Positions 10,591 to 18,479 of a stretch of DNA of 64,000 nucleotides are shown here, one piece after another. A model generated the notes under the pieces. That model worked only from the letters and a program-made list of their open reading frames with translations. It was not told the DNA's origin and searched no databases. A program made the position numbers and the translations under genes. Source of the stretch: Roseomonas aerilata DSM 19363 (GTDB taxonomy: Bacteria > Pseudomonadota > Alphaproteobacteria > Acetobacterales > Acetobacteraceae); assembly GCF_000711725.1 (NCBI RefSeq), contig NZ_JONP01000002.1, positions 248,001 through 312,000 of the forward strand, in the 5' to 3' direction. Position 1 is the stretch's first letter, and every line of letters begins with the position of its first letter.

Positions 10591-10794
10591 TCAGGAGAGG
10601 GCGGCGCGGATCCCCGCCGGAAGTGCGACGGCGGGGGCGACCAGGGCCGGGCTGTTCATCGGGGCGTTTTCGCCCCGCCTCTCGACCGTGACGCCGGCCG
10701 TTTCCAGGCCGCGCAGGGTGCCGAGCGCGGACCGAGTACCGGAGAGGAGGACGCGGGGCGGGAAGTAGTCCCGGCCGGGCAGTGGCACGCGCAT
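10591..10794 (-). CDS. Hypothetical 67-residue protein
   Basis: Small unknown protein, starting MRVPLPGRDYFPPRVLLSGT. The ATG at 10794 has GGAG eight bases upstream. It is basic in the first half and Ala/Pro-rich at the end, with no membrane segment or known motif. Its stop faces the diverged repeat copy B. It could be a chance frame in GC-rich DNA, but the good ribosome-binding site and even composition favour a real gene. Confidence 0.45.
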   Translation of the reverse strand: MRVPLPGRDYFPPRVLLSGTRSALGTLRGLETAGVTVERRGENAPMNSPALVAPAVALPAGIRAALS

Positions 10795-11022
10795 AAGGTG
10801 TCTCCGAGGCAGTCGACGGCGGCCTGTGCCCACCGGGGGTTGTATCGATTGATTACCGATGCGCAAGACACGCCGCGCTGATTGTTGCCGAGCCAGCGCA
10901 TATCGCCCGCGCGACAGGCCGCGGGAGGTTGACCCAGGGGTTGTCTGAACGGGGGGGGCCAGGCCGCGTTTCATCGCCGGGCGTGAACGCTTCGTTCAGT
11001 GGCGACCGATAAAGGTCAGGCG

Positions 11023-11214
11023 ATGCAGGAGAAGCCGTTCCCCGTCATTCCGATCGTCGCCATCTTCTCCAGCGAGGCCGCGGCCCGCGCAGCCATCGCG
11101 GAGACGGGGGCCGAGGTCCTGCGGCTTCCTTCGCCGGGGGTCGCCTTCCTGCGGCCGGCCCAGGGCCTGGTGGAACGCCTCTACGCGGCCGGGGCCGGGC
11201 TCGTGATCACCTAG
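11023..11214 (+). CDS. Hypothetical 63-residue protein
   Basis: Small unknown protein beginning MQEKPFPVIPIVAIFSSEAA, with two predicted alpha/beta units and no cysteine or obvious motif. The ATG at 11023 is preferred over 10999 because aaggtcagg lies just upstream. Its last eight bases overlap the end of the convergent devA gene, so there is no room for a terminator between them. Function not recognised. Confidence 0.6.
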   Translation: MQEKPFPVIPIVAIFSSEAAARAAIAETGAEVLRLPSPGVAFLRPAQGLVERLYAAGAGLVIT

Positions 11215-11920
11215 CCGGGGCGGGCGCCTCGCCCTCGGCGCTGCCGGCGACCACCCGGCCGTCCTCCATCGTCACGATACGGTCCGCCACGTCGAGGATG
11301 CGCGGGTCGTGCGTCACCAGCAGGATTGCGGTGCCGCGGGACCGCGCGAGATCGCGCAGCAGCCGCACGACCTCGCCGCCACTTGCCCTGTCCAGCGCGG
11401 CCGTCGGCTCGTCCGCCAGGATGAGGCCGGGGGCGTTGACGAGAGCGCGCGCCACCGCCACCCGCTGCCGCTGCCCGCCCGAGAGCTGCGACGGCATCTT
11501 CCCGGTCTGATCCGCCAGGCCCACGGCGCGCAGCATCTCCCCCGCGCGCTCCAGCCGCTCCGCCTCCGCGGTGTCGCCGTCCAGCTCCAGCGCCATGGCG
11601 ACGTTCTGCCGCGCCGTGAGGAAGCCGAGAAGGTTGTGGCTCTGGAAGATGAAGCCGATGCGGCGGCGAAGCGCGACCCGTGCCGCCTCCTTCGCGCCCG
11701 CCAGTTCCTGGCCGAGCACGCGCAGCGATCCCTGCTGGGCCGCCCGCAGCGCGCCGACGAGGGTAAGCAGGGTCGTCTTACCGCTGCCGGAAGGGCCGGT
11801 GAGGATGACGATCTCCCCGGGCGCCACACGGAGCGAGACATCGCGCAGCACCTCCCGCCGCAGGGTTCCGTCCCCGTAGGCGTAGGTGACGCCATCCAGC
11901 TCGACGGGGTCGCCGATCAT
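11207..11920 (-). CDS. devA: DevA-type ABC exporter ATPase
   Basis: 237-residue ATP-binding subunit of a MacB/DevA-type exporter. Walker A (GPSGSGKTTL), the ABC signature (LSGGQRQRVAVARAL), Walker B (LILADEPTAALD) and the H-loop (THDPRI) are all present. It is last in the operon tetR-devB-devC-devA, and its start overlaps the devC stop (TGATG). With the HlyD-like and FtsX-like partners it would power export through a TolC-type outer-membrane channel, which is not encoded here. The DevBCA name comes from cyanobacterial heterocyst glycolipid export; the substrate here is unknown. Confidence 0.88.
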   Translation of the reverse strand: MIGDPVELDGVTYAYGDGTLRREVLRDVSLRVAPGEIVILTGPSGSGKTTLLTLVGALRAAQQGSLRVLGQELAGAKEAARVALRRRIGFIFQSHNLLGFLTARQNVAMALELDGDTAEAERLERAGEMLRAVGLADQTGKMPSQLSGGQRQRVAVARALVNAPGLILADEPTAALDRASGGEVVRLLRDLARSRGTAILLVTHDPRILDVADRIVTMEDGRVVAGSAEGEAPAPAR

Positions 11921-13155
11921 CAGAACATGTCCGCGGGGTTGGCGTCGCGCAGCTTGCGGGTGGCGAGCAGCCCGGCGGCGGCGCACATGCCGAAGATCAG
12001 CAGCAGCACCCAGGCCGCGCGCTCGGCCGTCATATTCAGCGGCAGGAAGGTCGCGTCCGCCACCACGCCGTAGAGGATGGAGGAGACGATCGTGCCCGGC
12101 ACGAAGCCGAGCAGCGCGAGGATGCCGGCCGCCCCCAGCACGACGCGCGAGAGATGGCCGTTGGAGTAGCCCATGGCCTTGAGGGTCGCGTACTCCTTCA
12201 GGTGGCTCGCGATGTCGCTGAACAGCACCTGGTAGACGATCACCATCCCGACCACGAGGCCCATGAGGCTGCCGAAGGAGAAGATGAAGCCGATGGGCGT
12301 CGCTTCCTCCCAGTAGCGGCGCTCATGCGCGCGCAGCTCCGCCTGCGTCATCACGCCGACATCGGGGGGCATGATGGCGCGCAGCGCGGCCTGGGTGGTC
12401 AGCAGGTCCGCGCCTGGCGCCAGACGGATGGCGCCGAGATCCACCAGCGCCGCCCGCCGCCCGCTGACGACGCGGCGGAAGTTCACCTCCGACAGCACCG
12501 CGTTGCCGTCCGCCCCGAAGGAGGAGCCGAGTTCCACCGTGCCGACCACCCGCAGGTCGCGGTTGCCGATCTGCACGGGGAAGGGCCCGCGCTCGGCCAG
12601 CATGGCGGTGACGGGGCCGAACTCCGGGCGCGAGCGGGCATCGAAGGCGAAGGTATCCGGCTGCTTCAGCGCCTCGCGCACGGGGGCGAGGCCCGGCAGG
12701 TCCAGCACCCCCGCCTCCACGTCGAAGCCGATGAGCTGAATGGTGCGGCGGGTGCCCGTCGCCGGGTTCCGGAAGCTCGACTGCGCGAGATAGACGGGCG
12801 CCGCCGCCGCCACGCCATCCACCGCCAGCGCCTGGGAGACCCGCGCGCGCGGGATCGGCTCCGGCCGGAAGGAGGCGAGCGTCATCGGGCTCATCAGGAA
12901 CAGGTCCGCCTTCATGGCGCCGATGAGGGTCGTCGCGCTCTCGAACAGCGCGGCGCGGAAGCCGAGCTGCATGAAGACGAGGAGGCAGGCGAACATCACC
13001 CCCGCCGTGGCCGAGGCTAGCCGCGCCTTCTCGGAGCGGAGCTGGCGCCAGGCGAGGCGCACCGCGAGGCGGGTGGAGGCGGCGAGGCCCGGCGGGCTGG
13101 GCGCCGCGCGCGTGGCCGGCGTGACAGCAGGCCGCAGTTCGGTGAGCGCGTTCAT
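11920..13155 (-). CDS. devC: DevC-type ABC exporter permease (FtsX/MacB fold)
   Basis: 411-residue inner-membrane subunit. One transmembrane helix lies near residues 45-65, followed by a large periplasmic domain (residues about 70-270) and three C-terminal helices typical of the FtsX superfamily (for example FIFSFGSLMGLVVGMVIVYQ). The periplasmic part carries the DevC-type segment IQLIGFDVEAGVLDLPGL. It overlaps devB by four bases (ATGA) and devA by one, so the subunits are translationally coupled. Confidence 0.87.
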   Translation of the reverse strand: MNALTELRPAVTPATRAAPSPPGLAASTRLAVRLAWRQLRSEKARLASATAGVMFACLLVFMQLGFRAALFESATTLIGAMKADLFLMSPMTLASFRPEPIPRARVSQALAVDGVAAAAPVYLAQSSFRNPATGTRRTIQLIGFDVEAGVLDLPGLAPVREALKQPDTFAFDARSRPEFGPVTAMLAERGPFPVQIGNRDLRVVGTVELGSSFGADGNAVLSEVNFRRVVSGRRAALVDLGAIRLAPGADLLTTQAALRAIMPPDVGVMTQAELRAHERRYWEEATPIGFIFSFGSLMGLVVGMVIVYQVLFSDIASHLKEYATLKAMGYSNGHLSRVVLGAAGILALLGFVPGTIVSSILYGVVADATFLPLNMTAERAAWVLLLIFGMCAAAGLLATRKLRDANPADMF

Positions 13156-14177
13156 GGGCGGATCGCCACCTGCACCTGCATGCCGGAGCGGCGCGAGAGC
13201 GCGGCGCGGGCTGCCTCGTCCAGCGTCAGGCGGACCTCGACCGTGCGCGCGTCCACCGCGGCCACGGGGTCGGTGCCGGCCTGGGTCGTGCGGCGCACCA
13301 CCCAGCCGATCTCGCGCAGCACGGCGTTCAGGCGCCTGGGCTCGCCGGGCACCACCACCTCGGCCTCGGCGCCGCGGCGGAGGCGCGGCAGGTCGGTCTC
13401 GTAGACATCGGCCACGACGTCGAGATGCGAAAGATCGCCCATCTCCAGCACGCCCTCGCTTCCCACGGCCTCGCCGGCACGGGTGATGATGCGGAGCACG
13501 GTGCCGTCGGAGGGCGCGCGCAGCCGGGCGAGGGCGGCATCCGCCCGCGCGCGCTCCAGCGCACCCTGGGCGGCGGCGAGATCGGCCTCGGCGCGGGCGA
13601 TATCCTCGGCGCGGGGGCGGCGGAGCGTTTCCAGCTCCGCTTCCGCCGCCGCGCGCTCAGCGGTGCGCTGGGCGGCGAGGTAGCGGTTGCGCTCGGCGTT
13701 GGCCGCGGCACCAGCACCGGAGGCGACGAGGGACTGCGCCCGCCCGGCATCGCGCCGCGCCGTCTCCTCGGCGGCGCGCAGCGCCTCGGCCCGGGCCTCG
13801 GCCGCCGCGATCTCGCTCGGGCTGCCGCCGGCCTGGGTGCGGTCGAGCGTGGCGGCGACCTGCGAGACGCGGGCCAGCGCCTCGGCCACCGAGGCGTCGC
13901 GTTGCGCGGCGTCGGCGAATTCGGCCAGCACCTGCCCGGCCTTCACCGTATCGCCCTCCGCCACCATCAGCCGGTCCAGCCGCGCGCCGGTTGCGGGGGC
14001 CGCCAGGCGGCGGATGCGGCCCGCGGGCTCCACCCGGCCGAGCGCGCCCACGCCGGCCGGCCCCTCGGCCGCGGCGGGCGCGACCACCGGGGGCGGCGCG
14101 AAGGGGCCGATCTTCGCCATCCAGGCGGCGGCACCCGCGGCAAGGAGCAGGATCGCGATGAGGGCGAGGCGCCTCAT
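13152..14177 (-). CDS. devB: DevB/HlyD-type membrane-fusion protein
   Basis: 341-residue periplasmic adaptor of a tripartite efflux pump. An N-terminal anchor helix (LALIAILLLAAGAAAWMA) is followed by the biotinyl-lipoyl half motif (RLDRLMVAEGDTVKAGQVLA), a long Ala/Glu/Arg coiled-coil hairpin (residues about 100-210) and the second lipoyl half (LRAPSDGTVLRI). It overlaps the upstream tetR gene by four bases (ATGA). Confidence 0.88.
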   Translation of the reverse strand: MRRLALIAILLLAAGAAAWMAKIGPFAPPPVVAPAAAEGPAGVGALGRVEPAGRIRRLAAPATGARLDRLMVAEGDTVKAGQVLAEFADAAQRDASVAEALARVSQVAATLDRTQAGGSPSEIAAAEARAEALRAAEETARRDAGRAQSLVASGAGAAANAERNRYLAAQRTAERAAAEAELETLRRPRAEDIARAEADLAAAQGALERARADAALARLRAPSDGTVLRIITRAGEAVGSEGVLEMGDLSHLDVVADVYETDLPRLRRGAEAEVVVPGEPRRLNAVLREIGWVVRRTTQAGTDPVAAVDARTVEVRLTLDEAARAALSRRSGMQVQVAIRP

Positions 14178-14740
14178 GCGCCGCGCTCCAGCAGGCCGTT
14201 GAGGGTGTCCCGCAGCGCCGAGAGCTCGGCGGGCCCGGCTTCGTAGAGGCCGAAGAGGCGGGCCATGAACAGCCCGTCGCCGGCCATCATGATGGCCGCG
14301 GCAACGCCCGGCGGCGTGCCGTCGGCCACCGCTGCCGCCCGGACGCGGGCGAAGAAGGCGCGGATCGGGTTCAGCAGGGCGGGGTCGTGGTGGAAGGCAG
14401 CGAGCATCACCGCCGCGGCTCGCGCATGCGCCTCCAGGATGTCCGGCTCGTCGAAGGTGAAGGCGAGGCAGGCGCGCAGCGCCCGGCCCGGCCCCTCCGG
14501 CTGGGCGGCAAGCACCGTCTCGTAATCCGCGGTGATCCGGTCCGCCAGGCGCTGCATCATGGCCACCAGCAGCGCCTCCTTTGAGGCGAAATGGTAGAGC
14601 AGCCCGCCCTTGGAGATGCCGGCTCCCCGCGCCGCGCCCTCCAGCGTCAGTGCCGGCACGCCGCGCGCGCGGATGATGGTCTCGGCGGCGTCGAGGACGC
14701 GGGTCTGCGCGCCGGGCGGGGCGACGGGATCGAGGGGCAT
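14174..14740 (-). CDS. TetR-family repressor of the DevBCA exporter operon
   Basis: 188-residue regulator. The N-terminal helix-turn-helix is seen as TLEGAARGAGISKGGLLYHFASKEALL, typical of TetR proteins. The C-terminal ligand domain matches the TetR_C group seen in efflux regulators. ATG at 14740 is chosen because the frame upstream is an unrelated Arg/Pro-rich run that crosses the operator. It is the first gene of the exporter operon and has a perfect 16 bp palindrome 13 bases before its start, so it most likely represses itself and the pump until the exported compound binds. Confidence 0.9.
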   Translation of the reverse strand: MPLDPVAPPGAQTRVLDAAETIIRARGVPALTLEGAARGAGISKGGLLYHFASKEALLVAMMQRLADRITADYETVLAAQPEGPGRALRACLAFTFDEPDILEAHARAAAVMLAAFHHDPALLNPIRAFFARVRAAAVADGTPPGVAAAIMMAGDGLFMARLFGLYEAGPAELSALRDTLNGLLERGA

Positions 14741-14753
14741 GGCGCGGCTTCTA

Positions 14754-14769
14754 TACCGTCCGGACGGTA
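14754..14769. promoter_or_regulatory. TetR operator palindrome
   Basis: TACCGTCCGGACGGTA is a perfect 16 bp dyad 13 bases upstream of the tetR ATG. The core form ACCGTCCGGACGGT is typical of TetR operators near efflux genes. It would cover the promoter of the tetR-devBCA operon. Confidence 0.8.
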
Positions 14770-14909
14770 AAGGACAGAGCTTCCTGCACGCCGCCGCTCT
14801 CCCGGCCCAGGGAGGAGAGGGCCGCCGGAAACGAAGAAGCCCCGGCGGAGGAGGGCGCCAGCCAAGGCTGCGGCACCTTCCCCACCGGGGCCCTGTTCTC
14901 AGCGATGGC

Positions 14910-14930
14910 CCGGGGGAGCGAGTCCCCCGG
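14910..14930 (-). terminator. Hairpin just after typA, possible terminator
   Basis: CCGGGGGA and TCCCCCGG pair around GCGAG six bases downstream of the typA stop on the reverse strand. No T-run follows, so intrinsic termination is doubtful. Confidence 0.3.
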
Positions 14931-14936
14931 CCCCCA

Positions 14937-16772
14937 TCACGCCGCCTCGCTCTCCGAGCGGCGGGCGTGCTTCTTGCGCTCATGCGGGTCGAGGTAGCGC
15001 TTGCGCAGACGGATGGCCGTCGGCGTCACCTCCACCAGCTCGTCCTCCTCGATATAGGCGATGGCCTGCTCGAGCGACATGCGGCGCGGCGGCACCAGGA
15101 GAAGCGCCTCGTCCTTGCCGGCGGCACGGATGTTGGTGAGCTTCTTCTCCTTGATCGGGTTCACGTCGAGGTCGTTCTCGCGCGAGTGCTCGCCGAGGAT
15201 CATGCCCACGTAGACCTTCACGCCCGGGTCCACGAAGAGCGCGCCGCGCTCCTGCAGGGCGAAGAGGGAGTACTGCACCGCCTCGCCGTCCGAGTTGGAG
15301 ATAAGGCTGCCCTTCACACGCCCCTCGATCGGCCCCGCCCAGGGCTGATAGCCGAGGAACAGCCGGTTCATCATGCCGGTGCCGCGCGTGTCCGTCATGA
15401 ACTCGCCGTGGTAGCCGATGAGGCCGCGGGACGGGATGTGGAAGGTGAGCCGCACCTTGCCGCCGCCCGAGGGCCGCATGTCCTGCATCATGCCCTTGCG
15501 GAGGGACATCTTCTCAACGACGACGCCCGAATACTGCTCGTCGACATCGATCAGCGCCTCCTCGAAGGGCTCCTCCTTCTCGCCGGTCTCCGGGTTCACC
15601 TGCGTCAGCACGCGCGGGCGGCCGATGGTGAGCTCGAAGCCCTCGCGGCGCATCGTCTCGATGAGCACGCCGAGCTGGAGCTCGCCGCGGCCGGCCACCT
15701 CGAAGGCGTCCACTTCCTCGGAGACCTTCACCTTGATGGCGACGTTGCCCTCCGTCTCCTTGAAGAGACGGTCGCGGATCTGGCGGGAGGTGACCTTCTT
15801 GCCCTCGCGGCCGCCGAGCGGGCCGTCGTTGATGCGGAAGGTCATGGTCAGCGTCGGCGGATCGACGGGGATCGCCGGCAGCGGCTCCGTCACCTCGGGG
15901 GAGGCAATGGTGTCGGGGATCGTCGCATCGCTCAGGCCGGCGATGGCGCAGATGTCGCCCGCCTGCACCTCGTCGACCGGCACGCGGTCGAGGCCGGAGA
16001 AGGTCATCAGCTTGGTCAGCCGCCCCGTCTCGACGATCGAGCCGTCCTGGCGCAGCACGCGCACCGGCATGTTGGTGCGCGCGACACCCTGCTCGATGCG
16101 CCCGGTCAGGATGCGGCCGAGGAAGTTGTCGGCCTCGAGGATGGAGGCGTTCATCGCGAAGGGGGCATCGCGGTCGACCACCGGCTCCGGCACGTGGCTC
16201 AGGATGAGGTCGAACATCGGCGACAGGTCCTTGCGGGCCCCGTCCATCGTCAGGTCGGCCCAGCCCTGGCGGCCGGAGGCGAACATGGTGTGGAAGTCGA
16301 GCTGCTCGTCAGAGGCACCAAGAGCGGCGAAGAGGTCGAATACCTCGTTCAGCACCTCGTCGGCCCGCGCGTCCTGGCGGTCCACCTTGTTGATGACCAC
16401 GATCGGCTTAAGCCCGCGGGCCAGCGCCTTGGTGAGCACGAACTTCGTCTGCGGCAGGGGCCCTTCGGCCGCGTCGCACAGCACGATGGCGCCATCGACC
16501 ATCGAGAGGATACGCTCCACCTCGCCGCCGAAGTCGGCGTGGCCCGGCGTGTCCACGATGTTGATCTTCACGCCCTTCCACTCCACCGCGGTGGACTTGG
16601 CGAGGATCGTGATCCCGCGCTCGCGCTCGAGGTCGTTGCGGTCCATGGCGCGCTCGGCCACCTGCTGGTTGGCGCGGAAGGCGCCGGCCTGCTTCAGCAG
16701 GTTGTCCACCAGCGTGGTCTTGCCATGGTCGACGTGGGCGATAATCGCCACGTTGCGGATGCTTTGCGTCAT
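14937..16772 (-). CDS. typA: Ribosome-associated translational GTPase TypA/BipA
   Basis: 611-residue GTPase of the elongation-factor superfamily, which acts on the ribosome in stress adaptation and 50S assembly. The G motifs are intact: AHVDHGKTTL (G1), DTPGHADFGG (G3) and NKVDR (G4). The C-terminal half contains the typical EF-G-like domains and the BipA-specific end (LEQAIAYIEEDELVEVTP). Length and motifs are standard. It is monocistronic here. Confidence 0.97.
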   Translation of the reverse strand: MTQSIRNVAIIAHVDHGKTTLVDNLLKQAGAFRANQQVAERAMDRNDLERERGITILAKSTAVEWKGVKINIVDTPGHADFGGEVERILSMVDGAIVLCDAAEGPLPQTKFVLTKALARGLKPIVVINKVDRQDARADEVLNEVFDLFAALGASDEQLDFHTMFASGRQGWADLTMDGARKDLSPMFDLILSHVPEPVVDRDAPFAMNASILEADNFLGRILTGRIEQGVARTNMPVRVLRQDGSIVETGRLTKLMTFSGLDRVPVDEVQAGDICAIAGLSDATIPDTIASPEVTEPLPAIPVDPPTLTMTFRINDGPLGGREGKKVTSRQIRDRLFKETEGNVAIKVKVSEEVDAFEVAGRGELQLGVLIETMRREGFELTIGRPRVLTQVNPETGEKEEPFEEALIDVDEQYSGVVVEKMSLRKGMMQDMRPSGGGKVRLTFHIPSRGLIGYHGEFMTDTRGTGMMNRLFLGYQPWAGPIEGRVKGSLISNSDGEAVQYSLFALQERGALFVDPGVKVYVGMILGEHSRENDLDVNPIKEKKLTNIRAAGKDEALLLVPPRRMSLEQAIAYIEEDELVEVTPTAIRLRKRYLDPHERKKHARRSESEAA

Positions 16773-17163
16773 CGCGCGTTGTCCTTCGTCCTGCCGGGGC
16801 CCGGCCTCTCAGCTTGGTGCCCCGGTGCGCGCGATGCCGTTTGGCCCGGTGGCCCGGGAAACCGATCGCGCCCGTTTCGCGCCCCTGAAAGGGGGCGCGG
16901 CCCTCGCTCGAAGTTCCATCCATATGGAAGGCCCCGCGCGCATCGGGCGGCGGGGCCTTTCTTCGGCGGTTCGGCTTGTTGCGGCGCACAGATAGCGTGC
17001 CGGGGGCCGGATTGCGAGAGATTCCGCGATGCTCGCCGCCCGCCCCGCGCATGCGCCCCGCTCATGCGGCGCCGGCGGGGCGCGGGGCTCCCTCTCCTTC
17101 CCCGGGAGGGACGGTCCCACCGCCGCGCCCCTCCGAGCGGCCGGCGAGCGGCCCTCGCCGGCC
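16773..17163. other. Intergenic region upstream of typA
   Basis: 391 bases without a gene between the MFS gene end and the typA start, both on the reverse strand. It holds the typA promoter region and the hairpin at 16928-16959. The segment from 17000 to 17163 is GC-rich with short reading frames that have no ribosome-binding site. I see no RNA gene or repeat copy here. Confidence 0.6.
16928..16959. terminator. Bidirectional terminator-like hairpin between MFS gene and typA
   Basis: AAGGCCCCGC and GCGGGGCCTT form a 10 bp stem with a 12-base loop; on the forward strand CTTTCTTC follows. It sits about 205 bases after the MFS stop and could end that transcript before typA. Confidence 0.45.
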
Positions 17164-18369
17164 CTAGCGCGGCCGCAGCACCCGCGCGAGGGCGAGCCCC
17201 AGCGAGACCATCCCCGCCGCCACGACCATGAGCGCCGGGACCGATCCCAGCCAGGCGATCAGCAGGCCGAAGAGCAGCGGCGCGAGCGACTGACCAACAA
17301 AGAAGAAGAAGGCGAAGAGCGCCACCGCGGAGCCGCGCGCCTGCGGGGCGATCTCCGTCACCCGTGTCTGGAGGGAGCTGTGCATCGTGAAGTAGCCGAG
17401 CCCGACCGCGAACATCCCGGCTGCCACGGGCAGCACCCCTGCCCCGCCGCCATCCTTCAGCCCGGCCCAGGCGATGGCCGAGAAGCCGAGGGCGACCAGC
17501 GCCCCCGCCGCCCGCTGCATCCCCGACAGGCCGAGGCGCGACAGCATGAACCCGGCGAGAAGCGTGTTGGCCACCCCCGCCGCCCCGAAGGCGCCGATGG
17601 CGATGCCCGCCTGAAGGGGGCCGCCGACGCCCCAGTCCGCGAGCATGGCCGCGAGATAGGGAAAGAGGCCGAAGACGAGCAGCCCCTCCGCCGTTGCGGC
17701 GGCATAGACCCGGCGGGCCATGGGCAGGGCAAGGATACCGGCATAGCGGCGTGTCGCCGCGGTGGCGTCCAGCCGGCCGGGCGGCGGGTCGGGCTCGGCC
17801 CGTATATCGCGCAGGAGCACAAGGCCCATGCCGAGCACCGCCGCCGCGCCCCCGCCGAGGATGCCCCGCCAGTCCACCACCTCGTGCACCAGGCCGGAGA
17901 TCACCCCTCCCGCGATCTGCCCCGTGGTGGCGAAGGCGAGGAGACGGCTGAGCGCCACCTGGCGCTGGTCCATCGGCACGCGGTCGCCGAAGGTGGCGAT
18001 GACCAGGGGGTAGATCCCCCCCGCCGCCGCGCCCGCGAGCGCCCGGAAGACGAAGAGAAGGCCGAGGGAGGGCGCCAGCGCGCAGGCCACCAGCGCGAGG
18101 CCGGTGAGCAGGGTGGCCAGCGCGATGATCCGCCGCTTGCCCAACGCGTCCCCCACCGGCCCCAGAAAGGGCTGGATGAGGGCGTAGGGCATGGCGAAGG
18201 CGGTGGCGATGAGGGCCACGCTGTCGGTCGCGACGGCCAGGTCGCGGGCGATCTCCGGCAGGATCGGGTCCAGGCTGCGGGCGGAGAGCGAGGTGCAGAA
18301 GGCGGTCAGGCCGTAAAGGGTGATCAGCCGGCGGGTTCGCGCGGACTCGTCGGCGGGCGGGCGGGGCAT
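17164..18369 (-). CDS. MFS transporter
   Basis: 401-residue inner-membrane major facilitator protein with about twelve hydrophobic helices. The loop 2-3 motif of the DHA family is present as GPVGDALGKRR near residue 70. The overall pattern resembles drug/proton antiporters such as the YajR/Bcr groups. The substrate is unknown. It is a single gene, downstream of and not coupled to the GGDEF/EAL gene. Confidence 0.85.
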   Translation of the reverse strand: MPRPPADESARTRRLITLYGLTAFCTSLSARSLDPILPEIARDLAVATDSVALIATAFAMPYALIQPFLGPVGDALGKRRIIALATLLTGLALVACALAPSLGLLFVFRALAGAAAGGIYPLVIATFGDRVPMDQRQVALSRLLAFATTGQIAGGVISGLVHEVVDWRGILGGGAAAVLGMGLVLLRDIRAEPDPPPGRLDATAATRRYAGILALPMARRVYAAATAEGLLVFGLFPYLAAMLADWGVGGPLQAGIAIGAFGAAGVANTLLAGFMLSRLGLSGMQRAAGALVALGFSAIAWAGLKDGGGAGVLPVAAGMFAVGLGYFTMHSSLQTRVTEIAPQARGSAVALFAFFFFVGQSLAPLLFGLLIAWLGSVPALMVVAAGMVSLGLALARVLRPR

Positions 18370-18479
18370 CGCGCAGAGGTTGGAACGGACGCGCCCGGCG
18401 CGCCAGCCCGGCCCCGTTCACGGCACCGGCCAGAGGCGGGAGGATGTGCCCTGCCGGCCCGGCCGCAGCCCCGGGCGGC

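Noticed and set aside
14610-17231. Long forward open frame of 873 codons opposite typA
   Set aside because: Antisense shadow in high-GC DNA: rich in His, Arg, Gly and Val, no motif, no ribosome-binding site, while typA on the other strand is complete.
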